Of a stretch of DNA of 23,229 nucleotides, positions 7,156 through 15,053 are shown piece after piece. Within the stretch, counting starts at the first letter, position 1. Every line of letters starts with the position of its first letter. Below the pieces are notes generated by a model. It did not search any database. It had not been told where the DNA came from and saw only the letters and a list, made by a program, of their open reading frames with translations. A program made the position numbers and the translations under genes. The stretch is from an uncultured Microbacterium sp. GTDB lineage: Bacteria > Actinomycetota > Actinomycetes > Actinomycetales > Microbacteriaceae. The DNA lies in NCBI GenBank assembly GCA_937988695.1, contig CALKHM010000132.1, forward strand, positions 1-23,229. Reading direction: 5' to 3'.

Positions 7156-8007
7156 ATGCTGCATCTGGCCCCCGCCTATCCCCCGCTGTGGCGCACGCCC
7201 GACCTGCTGCAGTTCGGACTCGAGCCGGTGGCGGTGCTGGATGATCCCGACCGCTGGGTGCAGCGGATGGTGGAGGAGCTGCAGCGCGGTCTGCCGGAGA
7301 CCGCGCTCGACCCGGTCGCCCTCGCGCTGGGCGGCACGGTCCGCCGCGCGCACGACCTCATCGCGCGCCTGGGCGCGGCGCTGGAGTCGCCCGATCCCCG
7401 CCCGCCGGCGGGTCCGGCTGCCGTGCAGGCTCTCGGCACAGGCACCGCCGCGGCCGCGCACGCGGTCGCCGAAGGTCTGCGTGCCGGCGGCGTGCGCCTC
7501 GTCGACGACACCGACAGGGGTCTGAGCACCACGGTGCTCGTGGGCGCCTACGTGATCGATCCGTGGGTGATCCGTCCGCTGATGAGCACGGATGCCGCGC
7601 ACCTGGCTGTCGTCGTGAACGGCGGCGAGATCACCGTCGGCCCGTTCGTGCGCCCGGGGGCCACGGCGTGCCTGTTGTGCGCCGAGGCCGCCCGCCACGA
7701 CGCCGATCCGGCCTGGCCGGCCGTGGCTGCCCAGCTTCTGGGCCGCGCCGCGCCGCCGGTCGCACCGGGCACCGCGATCGAGGCGGGCCTGGTCGCGGCG
7801 CGGCTGCTCACCGAGCCGGGGGGGCCGGACGGCGCCGTGCCGTCGGTGACGCTGTCGGCGAAGACGAGCCGCCGCCGCTGGCGGGTGCATCGACCGCATG
7901 AAGACTGCGGCTGCCGATCTCCTGCAGGAAACGCGACGGGCTCCGCGACGCACGCGACGCACCCGAGCGCGCCCAGGACAGCGACAACGAGCGCGCCGCC
8001 CGCGTGA
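7156..8007 (+). CDS. Orphan E1/cyclodehydratase-like (ThiF-superfamily, TOMM leader-binding-type) protein
   Basis: The 283-residue protein resembles the cyclodehydratase-type branch of the ThiF/E1-like superfamily. The diagnostic block is VGPFVRPGATACLLCAEAARHDADPAWP (161-188), where C172 and C175 form the first zinc pair. H248-E-D-C251-G-C253 looks like the second pair. An N-terminal region (about 1-70) could be the leader-binding part. Residues 95-155 would correspond to the nucleotide-binding core, but no clear ATP-binding glycine loop or catalytic Arg is recognisable, so adenylation activity is doubtful. No YcaO gene or precursor peptide is in the window. The position next to a zincin-like gene parallels Rv3195-Rv3196 from memory. 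The tail after residue 254 is low-complexity and overlaps the 3' end of uvrD2 on the other strand. Confidence 0.72.
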   Translation: MLHLAPAYPPLWRTPDLLQFGLEPVAVLDDPDRWVQRMVEELQRGLPETALDPVALALGGTVRRAHDLIARLGAALESPDPRPPAGPAAVQALGTGTAAAAHAVAEGLRAGGVRLVDDTDRGLSTTVLVGAYVIDPWVIRPLMSTDAAHLAVVVNGGEITVGPFVRPGATACLLCAEAARHDADPAWPAVAAQLLGRAAPPVAPGTAIEAGLVAARLLTEPGGPDGAVPSVTLSAKTSRRRWRVHRPHEDCGCRSPAGNATGSATHATHPSAPRTATTSAPPA

Positions 8008-9577
8008 TGCCGACATATGCCAAGCGCCGCTCCTCGTCGACCTGCTCGAAGGTCGTGGCGTACGAGATCGGCAGCAGCCCCTCGCTCATGCCGACCAGAT
8101 GCACGTGATCCCATTCCAGCCCCTTGGCGGCGTGCAGCGTGGCAAGGGTCACCGTGCGCAGCGGAAGCTCGTGCTGGTCTTTCGCACGCGCCATCAGGTC
8201 GTCGGTGAACCCGCGCAGACTCGTGCTCTGCGGAGCATCCTCGGCCAGACGCAGCAGTGCGCGACGTGCCTCCCACGCATCGCGCAGCGCGCCGCCGGCC
8301 GGCGGTGCCTCGTCGGTCAGGCCGAGCGAGCGCAGCACATCGCGCACGGTGTCCACGAGCCCTCCCGCCAGCGGCGCCACCGATGCGCCTCGCAGGGCCA
8401 GCACTGCCTGACGCACCTCCGGCATGTCGAAGAAGCGCCGGCCGCCCAGAACCGTGGCTGGCACTCGCTCCTCGGCCAGAGCCTGCAGCAGCTGTGCCGA
8501 CTGCGCGTGCGCGCGATAGAGCACGGCGACGCGCTGCGGGTCGATCCCCGAGCGCAGTTGCGCGGCCACCGCTGCCGCCACCCCCCGCGCCTCGGCGACG
8601 TCGTCGTCGAACGCCTGCACCTGCGGGATCCGGCCGCCGGATGCGGCACCGCCAGGAGGCTGCAGGCGAAGCGCCCCTGGCCGAGCTCGCATGAGCTCGT
8701 TCGCCACGTCGAGGATCTGCGCGTCGCTGCGATAGCTCGTCTCCAGCCGCACGACGCGGGCGTCCGGGTACCGGCTGCCGAACTCCAGGAGGTACGACGC
8801 GTCGGCGCCGGCGAACGAGTAGATCGTCTGGCTGGCGTCGCCCACCACGCACAGGTCGCGGCGCTCCCCCAGCCACAGCTGGAGCAGCCGATGCTGCAGC
8901 GGCGAGACGTCCTGGAACTCGTCGACGGTGAAGTGCCGGTACTGCTCGCGCACGGCCACCGCCACGCGGGGCTCGGCCTCCAGCATCCCTGCACAGGCCA
9001 GCAGCACATCCTCGAAGTCGAGCTGACGACGCTCGTCCTTGAGCTTCTCGTAGGCGCGCTGCAGGTCGACCACCCGGTCCACGCCGAGCCGGCCCACCCC
9101 TTGCGCTCGTGCGCGCGCATAGGCGTCGAACGAGCGCATGGTGACCTTGCGCCACTCGATCTCGGCCGCCACGTCGCGCAGGGTCGGCGTGTCCAGGTCG
9201 AGCCCGATGCCGTCGGCCGCGTGTGCGAGCAGCCGCACCTTGTTGTCGACGATGCTCGGCGCCGTGTCGCCCGCGACCGTCGGCCAGAAGTAGTTGAGCT
9301 GCGACAGCGCCGCGGCGTGGAACGTGCGGGCTGCCACCCCGGCCACGCCCAGCGCCCGCAGACGTCCGCGCATCTCGCCTGCGGCTTTCGTCGTGAAGGT
9401 CACCGCCATCACCCGGCCGGGCGAGTAGGCACCGGTGTCCACACCGTGCGCGATGCGGTGGATGATCACGCGGGTCTTGCCGGTGCCCGCGCCGGCCAGC
9501 ACGCACACCGGGCCCCGCAGGGCCGTCGCGGCCTCGCGCTGGCGCTCGTCGAGGCCGTCCAGCGGGGACGGGCTCAC
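7808..9577 (-). CDS. uvrD2: UvrD2-like ATP-dependent SF1 DNA helicase
   Basis: The 589-residue helicase contains the full SF1A set: Walker A GAGTGKT (29-35), FTTKAAGEMRGRL (61-73, motif Ia), VDEFQDVSPLQ (218-228, motif II), VVGDASQTIYSFAGAD (244-259, III), ETSYRSDAQ (279-287, IV), TLHAAKGLEWDHVHLVG (480-496, V) and YVGITRA (521-527, VI). It should unwind DNA 3'-5' using ATP. The GTG start overlaps the nudC stop (GTGA) and has GGAG five bases upstream, so translation is coupled. Mycobacterial UvrD2 has an HRDC domain and a tetracysteine tail after the motor; here the protein ends about 35 residues after SRFLQEI with a Ser/Pro/Arg-rich tail, so both are absent. The 3' end overlaps the facing cyclodehydratase-like frame by 200 bp. 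Confidence 0.94.
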   Translation of the reverse strand: MSPSPLDGLDERQREAATALRGPVCVLAGAGTGKTRVIIHRIAHGVDTGAYSPGRVMAVTFTTKAAGEMRGRLRALGVAGVAARTFHAAALSQLNYFWPTVAGDTAPSIVDNKVRLLAHAADGIGLDLDTPTLRDVAAEIEWRKVTMRSFDAYARARAQGVGRLGVDRVVDLQRAYEKLKDERRQLDFEDVLLACAGMLEAEPRVAVAVREQYRHFTVDEFQDVSPLQHRLLQLWLGERRDLCVVGDASQTIYSFAGADASYLLEFGSRYPDARVVRLETSYRSDAQILDVANELMRARPGALRLQPPGGAASGGRIPQVQAFDDDVAEARGVAAAVAAQLRSGIDPQRVAVLYRAHAQSAQLLQALAEERVPATVLGGRRFFDMPEVRQAVLALRGASVAPLAGGLVDTVRDVLRSLGLTDEAPPAGGALRDAWEARRALLRLAEDAPQSTSLRGFTDDLMARAKDQHELPLRTVTLATLHAAKGLEWDHVHLVGMSEGLLPISYATTFEQVDEERRLAYVGITRAARSLSLSWARSGASRASRSPSRFLQEIGSRSLHAVDAPASGGGSSSPTASPTARRRPAPPAR

Positions 9578-10494
9578 GCGGTCTCCGCGTACCAGTCGGC
9601 GATCAGCCGCCGTGCGATCGAAGCGCTGCCGGGCAGCAGCAGGCCGTCGCCGCCGGCCACCCAGTCCCCGCGCTCGAGCGCCTCGCCGATCTCGGCGCGG
9701 CTGAACCAGCGCACCGCGGCGATCTCGTCGCCGTCGGGTCGCACCTCGTCGTCGGCCACGGCGCGAGCACGGAACCCGAGCATGAGCGAACGCGGATACG
9801 GCCACGACTGCGACCGCTGGTATTGCACGTCGCGCACCCGGACGCCCGCCTCTTCGAACAGCTCGCGCTCGACGGCGGCCTCGGCCGACTCGCCCGCCTC
9901 CACGAATCCCGCGAAGCACGAGAACCGGTTCGCTCCCCACAGCGCGTTCGACCCGAGCAGCAGTCGGGCAGGCGCCGAGGCACTGGTGACCGCCACGATC
10001 ACGGCCGGATCGGTGCGCGGGAAGTGCTCCGCCCCGCACCCCACGCATCGACGTGACCAGCCGGCGTTCTCGACCTCGGTCGCCGCGCCGCAGCGAGGGC
10101 AGTACGCCGAGTCCGCCAGCCATCGGGCAAGGCTCGTCGCGGTGGTCAGCACGTCCGCCTCGTCGGCGCTGAGCACACCGCCCACGGTGCGCAGCGATCC
10201 CCACGCGCCGTCGGCCAAGCCGTCGGCGTCCACGCGCGCCATCAGCAGCGCCCTCTCGTGCGTGTCCCGACCGAGGAACGCCCACAGCGCGTCATCGGGC
10301 ACCTCCGCCGCCGACCGCCAGCGCAGCGCGGTGCCGTCGGTGAGCTCGACGGCGTCGCCGCGCACCAGCAGCACGCGGGTCGAGGCGTCTTCGCGCAGGC
10401 GTTCCCGCAGTCCGGGGGCCGCGCGTTCCAGGGCGCTGCGGTCGAATCCGGCGGCTGCCGCCGCCGCGGCAGGCGCACTCGCCTGTGTGGTCAT
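9574..10494 (-). CDS. nudC: NAD(+) diphosphatase (NudC-type Nudix hydrolase)
   Basis: The 306-residue protein would hydrolyse NAD(H) to NMN(H) and AMP, and NudC enzymes can also remove NAD caps from RNA. It has a divergent N-terminal domain, then a zinc ribbon with C132, C135, C150 and C153 (YCPRCG...RRCVGCG). FPRTDPAVIV follows, then a canonical Nudix box from G196 (GFVEAGES...RELFEEAGV). Just downstream is SQSWPYPRS (228-236), the variant of the SQPWPFPxS signature that marks NADH-preferring Nudix enzymes. An upstream in-frame start is possible, but the ATG at 10494 has GGAGG five bases before it. The stop overlaps the uvrD2 start, making a two-gene operon, and the gene is divergent from the APH-like gene across 62 bp. 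Confidence 0.95.
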   Translation of the reverse strand: MTTQASAPAAAAAAAGFDRSALERAAPGLRERLREDASTRVLLVRGDAVELTDGTALRWRSAAEVPDDALWAFLGRDTHERALLMARVDADGLADGAWGSLRTVGGVLSADEADVLTTATSLARWLADSAYCPRCGAATEVENAGWSRRCVGCGAEHFPRTDPAVIVAVTSASAPARLLLGSNALWGANRFSCFAGFVEAGESAEAAVERELFEEAGVRVRDVQYQRSQSWPYPRSLMLGFRARAVADDEVRPDGDEIAAVRWFSRAEIGEALERGDWVAGGDGLLLPGSASIARRLIADWYAETA

Positions 10495-10544
10495 CGATAC
10501 CTCCGTGCCGGGCGTGGCGACGCGTCCGGCCGCTCCGCGCGACC

Positions 10545-10550
10545 TACCCT
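10545..10550 (+). promoter_or_regulatory. Putative leaderless -10 element (TACCCT) for the APH-like gene
   Basis: TACCCT is followed by exactly six bases (GGGGGC) and then the ATG at 10557, which places the expected transcription start at or next to the start codon. The G-run could alternatively act as an unusually close ribosome-binding site. The divergent nudC promoter must lie in the same 62-bp gap. Confidence 0.5.
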
Positions 10551-10556
10551 GGGGGC

Positions 10557-11783
10557 ATGGCACGCTCACCCCTCACTCTAGCGGCGACAGTGACCTCAGC
10601 CCTGCCGGGAGCGAGCGTCGTCGACGTCCGTGCGCTCACCGAGCACGCCGCCGGACGGTTCGACTCGGCCGTCGCGTCTCTCGCCGATGGCAGCTCGGTC
10701 GTCGTGCGCGTGGCAGTGGATGCCGATGCGGCGGCGGAGCTGGATGCCGAGTCGCGTGCGCTGCAGGCTCTGACCGGCGGCGTGCGCGCTCTGCTGCCGT
10801 TTGCCGCACCGGTGCTGCATGGGCGCCTCGCGCAGCAGTCCGGCACCGCGGTGGTCGTGGACCACCTGCCCGGCTACCGTGTCGATGCGGCGCACGTCCC
10901 GTCCGGGCGCGGCGCGGCCACCTCGCTCGGGGCCGCGATCGCCGCCGTGCACGCCCTGCCGGAGTCGGTGGCCCGTGCTGGGGGGCTTCCCTGTCTGTCG
11001 GCCGTGCAGGTGCGCGATGACGTGTCGCGACTGCTGGACCGCGTCGCGGCGAGCCACCACCGTGTGCCGGTCTCGCTGCTGTCGCGGTGGAGCCGGGCGC
11101 TGGCCGCCGACCGGCTGTGGCTGTTCGAGCCGACGGTGACCCTGGGCGGCACGACCGCCGACGCGTTCCTCATCGAGGACCGTGGCGGCGTGCCGACGGT
11201 CAGCGGACTGCTCGTCTGGCATGGACTGGGCGTGGGCGACCCCGCCGTCGACCTGCGCTGGCTGTCGTCGGCGCCCGACGCCGCCGACGACGTGCTCGGC
11301 GCCTACCTGTCGGCCAGCGCACGCACTCCGGATGCGGCGCTGGGCGTGCGCGCACGACTGTACGCCGAGCTCGAGTTCGCGAAGTGGCTCGTGCACGGGC
11401 ACGACGCCGGTGCCGACGAGATCGTCGAGGATGCCGTGGGACTGCTCACCGCTCTCGCGGACACCGTGGTCGATGACGACCTGCTCGCGGAGGACGGCTC
11501 AGACATCGACGATGCGCTGGCGCTCATCGGACGGGTCCCCGTCGCGCCCGCCAGCGACGCCGACACGTCCCTGCAGACCGACGCGTACCAGGCCGGCGAC
11601 ACGTCGCTGTTCGCCGAGGCCGCCGTGGACGGCCCGGCGGCATCCGCCCCCGACCCGGAGGAGACGGCGCCGTTGGAGATGTCGGACTGGGTGTCCGACA
11701 GCGCCCGCGACCAGGACGACGACCGCGACGGCGATGCCGACCGTGCGGCCGAGGCGGCGCTGCGCCGCTGGGCGTCGTCCTGA
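10557..11783 (+). CDS. Phosphotransferase (APH/choline-kinase fold)-like protein lacking catalytic motifs
   Basis: The 408-residue protein has the aminoglycoside phosphotransferase-like layout. A small N-lobe contains DGSSVVVRVAVDADAAAELDAESRALQAL (44-72), which provides the strand and helix that carry the ATP-binding Lys and Glu in active kinases. A hinge-like VVVDHLPGYRVDAA (99-112) is followed by LGAAIAAVHALP (124-135), and GVGDPAVDLRWL (225-236) matches the post-catalytic GDPAxDLA block. The Brenner loop HGDLxxxN is absent: the equivalent stretch reads EPTVTLGGTTADAFLIED (191-208). The metal-binding Asp of the following DxD/IDW element appears as Val in SGLLVWHGL (216-224). It may be a pseudokinase or binding protein. 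The C-terminus is acidic and probably disordered. Its stop directly abuts the adnB stop. Confidence 0.75.
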   Translation: MARSPLTLAATVTSALPGASVVDVRALTEHAAGRFDSAVASLADGSSVVVRVAVDADAAAELDAESRALQALTGGVRALLPFAAPVLHGRLAQQSGTAVVVDHLPGYRVDAAHVPSGRGAATSLGAAIAAVHALPESVARAGGLPCLSAVQVRDDVSRLLDRVAASHHRVPVSLLSRWSRALAADRLWLFEPTVTLGGTTADAFLIEDRGGVPTVSGLLVWHGLGVGDPAVDLRWLSSAPDAADDVLGAYLSASARTPDAALGVRARLYAELEFAKWLVHGHDAGADEIVEDAVGLLTALADTVVDDDLLAEDGSDIDDALALIGRVPVAPASDADTSLQTDAYQAGDTSLFAEAAVDGPAASAPDPEETAPLEMSDWVSDSARDQDDDRDGDADRAAEAALRRWASS

Positions 11784-14700
11784 TCAGCCGCGCACGATGA
11801 CGTCGTGCGCGAGGTAGCACAAGGTCACGTCGATCCGGTCGAGCGGGACGCCGTGCTTCGCGTGGTAGGCCCGTCGGTACAGCTGCAGCTGCAGCATCCG
11901 CTGCTCGCGTTCGGCGGCATCCCGCGGGGCCGACCCGGTCTTCCAGTCGACGATCTCGATGCGATCGCCGCGCCGATACACCGCGTCGAGCTTGCAGATG
12001 GCAAGGTGCGTCGTGCCGTCGAGATCGGTGAACGGGAAGTCGATCTCGGTCTCGACCTCCAGGGGGGACAGCTGCGCCCACTCGGAACGTTCGAACGCCT
12101 CCTGCAGGGTGCGCAGCGCCGCGGCGTCGGCGTCGGCGGCCGCGTCGTCCTCGCCCTCCCAGAGCGCGTCGTCCAGTGAGCCGGCGGTGCCGACCAGGCC
12201 CGAGCGGCGCTCCACCCACGCATGGAACAGGGTGCCCAGTCGCGTCTGCCGGTACGGTCGCTCGGGCATGGGGCGGGCGATGGCCGCGAGGGTGCCCGCA
12301 TAGTCGGCGACGAAGTCCTTGTACCGGGACGCCGGGATGCGCACGGGGGCACGCGCGGCGGGAGCGCCCGCGGCGCGCTCCGCCAGCAGCAGGGCGAGGT
12401 CGTCGTCGGCGACCGGCGGAACGCCCGTCCCCGCCGATCGCACGGCGACGGCGGCCTGCTGCACGCGTGCCCGTCGGGCGCCCAGCGCGTCCATCGGCCA
12501 CATGAGCAGACGCCGACGCCCGGCGAACGGGTTCTCGCCGGGATCGCCGCCGGGCAGCTCTACGCCGATCGCGTCGGCGATCTCGCAGAGGAACCGGCTG
12601 TGACCGCGCGGCTTGACGGTGCCCGCCCACGGCGATCCGCTCAGCAGCAGGTGATCGCGGGCGCGGGTCACCGCGACGTAGGCGAGTCGGCGATCCTCGC
12701 CGATCTGGCGCTCCCGATTCGCGGCGGCGAAGTCGGCCATGGCCTCTTTGAGCTCCTGCTGCGTCTGCGCGCCCTGCCAGCGCAGTTGCGGCAGCCACGC
12801 GTCGTCGCCGCGGAATGCCGAGGGCAGGATGCCGAAGCCCAGCCAGCCGCTGGTGTCCTTGGCGCCCGTGGGCAGCTCTGACTCCACCATCCGCACCACG
12901 GCGACGGCATCCCATTCCAGCCCCTTCGAACCGTGGATGGTCAGCAGCTGCACGACGTCGTCCTCGGGCGGCTCGGTGCGCGGCGCGAACTCGTCGAGCT
13001 GTTCGGCGTGATCGAGCCAGGCCAGCAGCGCCGGCAGCGATCCGGACTCGTCGGTGGCCAGGAACGCGTGCACCTCGTCGACGAACGCGCGCAGCTGTGC
13101 GGAGGCGATGCGTGCGGGCCCGCGGGTCTCGTTGGCGGCCAGCTCCACGTCCAGCCGCAGCTCGAGCTCGATCATGCGCACGAGTTCCGCGATGGGAACC
13201 GACGCGCTGCGACGCAGCCCCGCGAACACCGCCGCGGCCTCACGCAGCCGTTCGCGCGCCGCCGGAGTGAAGCCGGCGAGCCAGCCGTGATCGTCGGGGA
13301 CCCGCAGAAGGAAGTCGAGCGCGTCGATGAGCGATCCGCGCTCGTCGCCCGATGATGCGCGCACGCGCGAGCCGACCTCGGCCGCGAGCCGCTGACCCGC
13401 CACGTCGTGCTCTCCGATGCGCCGCGCCAGCACCGACAACGCGCGCAGGTCCGCCAGCCCGATGGCCCAGCGGGGCCCGCCGAGCAACCGGATCAGCGCC
13501 GAGCCCGCCCGCGGGTCGCAGATCACCCGCAGAGCACTGACGACGTCCGCCACCTCCGGGGTCGACAGCAGGCCGCCCAGGCCCAGGATGCGATGCGGGA
13601 TGCCACGGGCACCCAGCGCGTCGGCGAAGCGCACCATGTGCTTCTTGCTGCGAAACAGCACGGCTCCCGTCGTCGGGCGCCCCCGTGCCGCCCGTGCGCT
13701 GCGCACCTCGGCGAACCACCCGGCCACGCGGGCAGCCTCCGCGTCGACGTCGCCCAGGGCGGAGATCTCGACCTGGCCCTCCGGCGCGCCGGGCCGCGCC
13801 TGCAGCACGCCCACCGGTACCGTCGCCGTTGCCGCCAGCGGTGCGAGCACGGCCGAGGCCGCCGCGAGCACTCCCTTGCTGTTGCGCCAGCTCGTCATCA
13901 GCGCATACCGGCCGCATCCGCCTCTGGAAGCGAAGGCGCTGGCGAAGCCGCCGAGGTTGCCCGCGCTCGCACCGCGCCAGCCGTAGATGGCCTGATGCGG
14001 GTCTCCCACCGCCATCACCGCGCTGTCGGCGAACAGCCTCGCCAGCAGGCGGGTCTGCACCACGGAGGTGTCCTGGTACTCGTCCAGCAGCACGACCCGG
14101 TAGCGATCCCGCAGCTCCGCGGCCACGGCGGGATGCGCATCGACGATCTGCAGGGCCCCGGCGACCTGATCCGAGAAGTCGAGCACGCCCAGCCGACGCT
14201 TGTGCACCGCGTACTCGCGCGCGAGGTCGACGAGCACCTCGAGCGCGTCGATGTTGTTCACGGCCGTGCGCACATCGGCGTACACCGTCGTGCCCTTGCG
14301 CGTGGACGGCAGATCGAGCAGGCGTCGGAAGCGGGCGGGAAAGGCGGCGAGCTCGTCGAAGTCGACGAGGTTGTCCACGCCATCGCGAGCAATGCGCAGG
14401 GCGGCGTCGATGATCGTGCGCGGCGACCGGTCGATGTGCTCGAGCCGCTCGTCATCGCAGCCGTACACGACCCGTCGCATGAGCAGCCATGCGGCCGACT
14501 CGCTCATCACCGCGGCCTCAGGGTCGCGGCCGATGCGCACGGCATGCTCGCGGACGATGGCGTCGGCGAAGCTGTTGTAGGTGGCCACGGTGGGACGGTG
14601 CAGCAGGTTGTCGTCGGTGTCGGCCTGAGGCTGCGCCCCGACCTGCGCGGCCAGCTGTGCCATCGCCGCACGCCGGCTCCGCTCCGGGGCGCCGGCGCGT

Positions 14701-15053
14701 TCGAGGTCGGCGAACGCCTCCAGCGCGCCCGAGGCGTGCAATGCGGGAAGATGCGCCAGCAGCCCGTGCCGCTCGTATTCGGCCAGCCGCGCCAGGCGCC
14801 GCTGGATCCGTTCGGCCAGCTCTCCTGTCGCCTTGCGGGTGAAGGTCAGCCCCAGAACCTCGTCGCGGCGGACGATGCCGTTCGCGACGAGCCAGACGAC
14901 GCGTGCCGCCATCGTCTCGGTCTTGCCGCTGCCCGCGCCTGCGACCACGATCGCGGGCGTGAGCGGCGACGAGATCACCTCCGCCTGGTCGGCCGTGGGC
15001 GGGAACTGGCCGAGGGCCGCCGCGATCACGCGCGGCGAGAGTGCGGCGGTCAC
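11784..15053 (-). CDS. adnB: AdnB-like helicase-nuclease subunit (RecB-like DSB resection)
   Basis: The 1089-residue protein combines an SF1A UvrD-like motor with a C-terminal RecB-family nuclease. Motor motifs are GAGSGKT (39-45), FTRKATGELAERIQ (71-84), LLDEYQDTSVVQ (322-333), VGDPHQAIYGWRG (349-361), TIHGSKGLEWD (705-715) and YVAVTRARDHLLLS (792-805). The nuclease has H944 (LGTLFHAWVE), D1023 (KLDAV), D1036 and K1038 (VDWKTG) and QLQLY (1055-1059), the full metal-dependent set. In mycobacteria AdnB is the lead motor of the AdnAB heterodimer, resecting double-strand breaks in place of RecBCD or AddAB. The GTG start at 15053 overlaps the adnA stop (GTGA), with GGTGAG seven bases upstream. 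An ATG 12 codons earlier is possible but would lie inside adnA. The stop abuts the facing APH-like stop. Confidence 0.94.
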   Translation of the reverse strand: MTAALSPRVIAAALGQFPPTADQAEVISSPLTPAIVVAGAGSGKTETMAARVVWLVANGIVRRDEVLGLTFTRKATGELAERIQRRLARLAEYERHGLLAHLPALHASGALEAFADLERAGAPERSRRAAMAQLAAQVGAQPQADTDDNLLHRPTVATYNSFADAIVREHAVRIGRDPEAAVMSESAAWLLMRRVVYGCDDERLEHIDRSPRTIIDAALRIARDGVDNLVDFDELAAFPARFRRLLDLPSTRKGTTVYADVRTAVNNIDALEVLVDLAREYAVHKRRLGVLDFSDQVAGALQIVDAHPAVAAELRDRYRVVLLDEYQDTSVVQTRLLARLFADSAVMAVGDPHQAIYGWRGASAGNLGGFASAFASRGGCGRYALMTSWRNSKGVLAAASAVLAPLAATATVPVGVLQARPGAPEGQVEISALGDVDAEAARVAGWFAEVRSARAARGRPTTGAVLFRSKKHMVRFADALGARGIPHRILGLGGLLSTPEVADVVSALRVICDPRAGSALIRLLGGPRWAIGLADLRALSVLARRIGEHDVAGQRLAAEVGSRVRASSGDERGSLIDALDFLLRVPDDHGWLAGFTPAARERLREAAAVFAGLRRSASVPIAELVRMIELELRLDVELAANETRGPARIASAQLRAFVDEVHAFLATDESGSLPALLAWLDHAEQLDEFAPRTEPPEDDVVQLLTIHGSKGLEWDAVAVVRMVESELPTGAKDTSGWLGFGILPSAFRGDDAWLPQLRWQGAQTQQELKEAMADFAAANRERQIGEDRRLAYVAVTRARDHLLLSGSPWAGTVKPRGHSRFLCEIADAIGVELPGGDPGENPFAGRRRLLMWPMDALGARRARVQQAAVAVRSAGTGVPPVADDDLALLLAERAAGAPAARAPVRIPASRYKDFVADYAGTLAAIARPMPERPYRQTRLGTLFHAWVERRSGLVGTAGSLDDALWEGEDDAAADADAAALRTLQEAFERSEWAQLSPLEVETEIDFPFTDLDGTTHLAICKLDAVYRRGDRIEIVDWKTGSAPRDAAEREQRMLQLQLYRRAYHAKHGVPLDRIDVTLCYLAHDVIVRG

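Noticed and set aside
10495..10569. Upstream in-frame GTG/ATG extension of NudC to 10569
   Set aside because: The extension crosses the divergent gene's start, adds an unconserved Arg/Gly-rich stretch, and the ATG at 10494 has a perfectly placed GGAGG.
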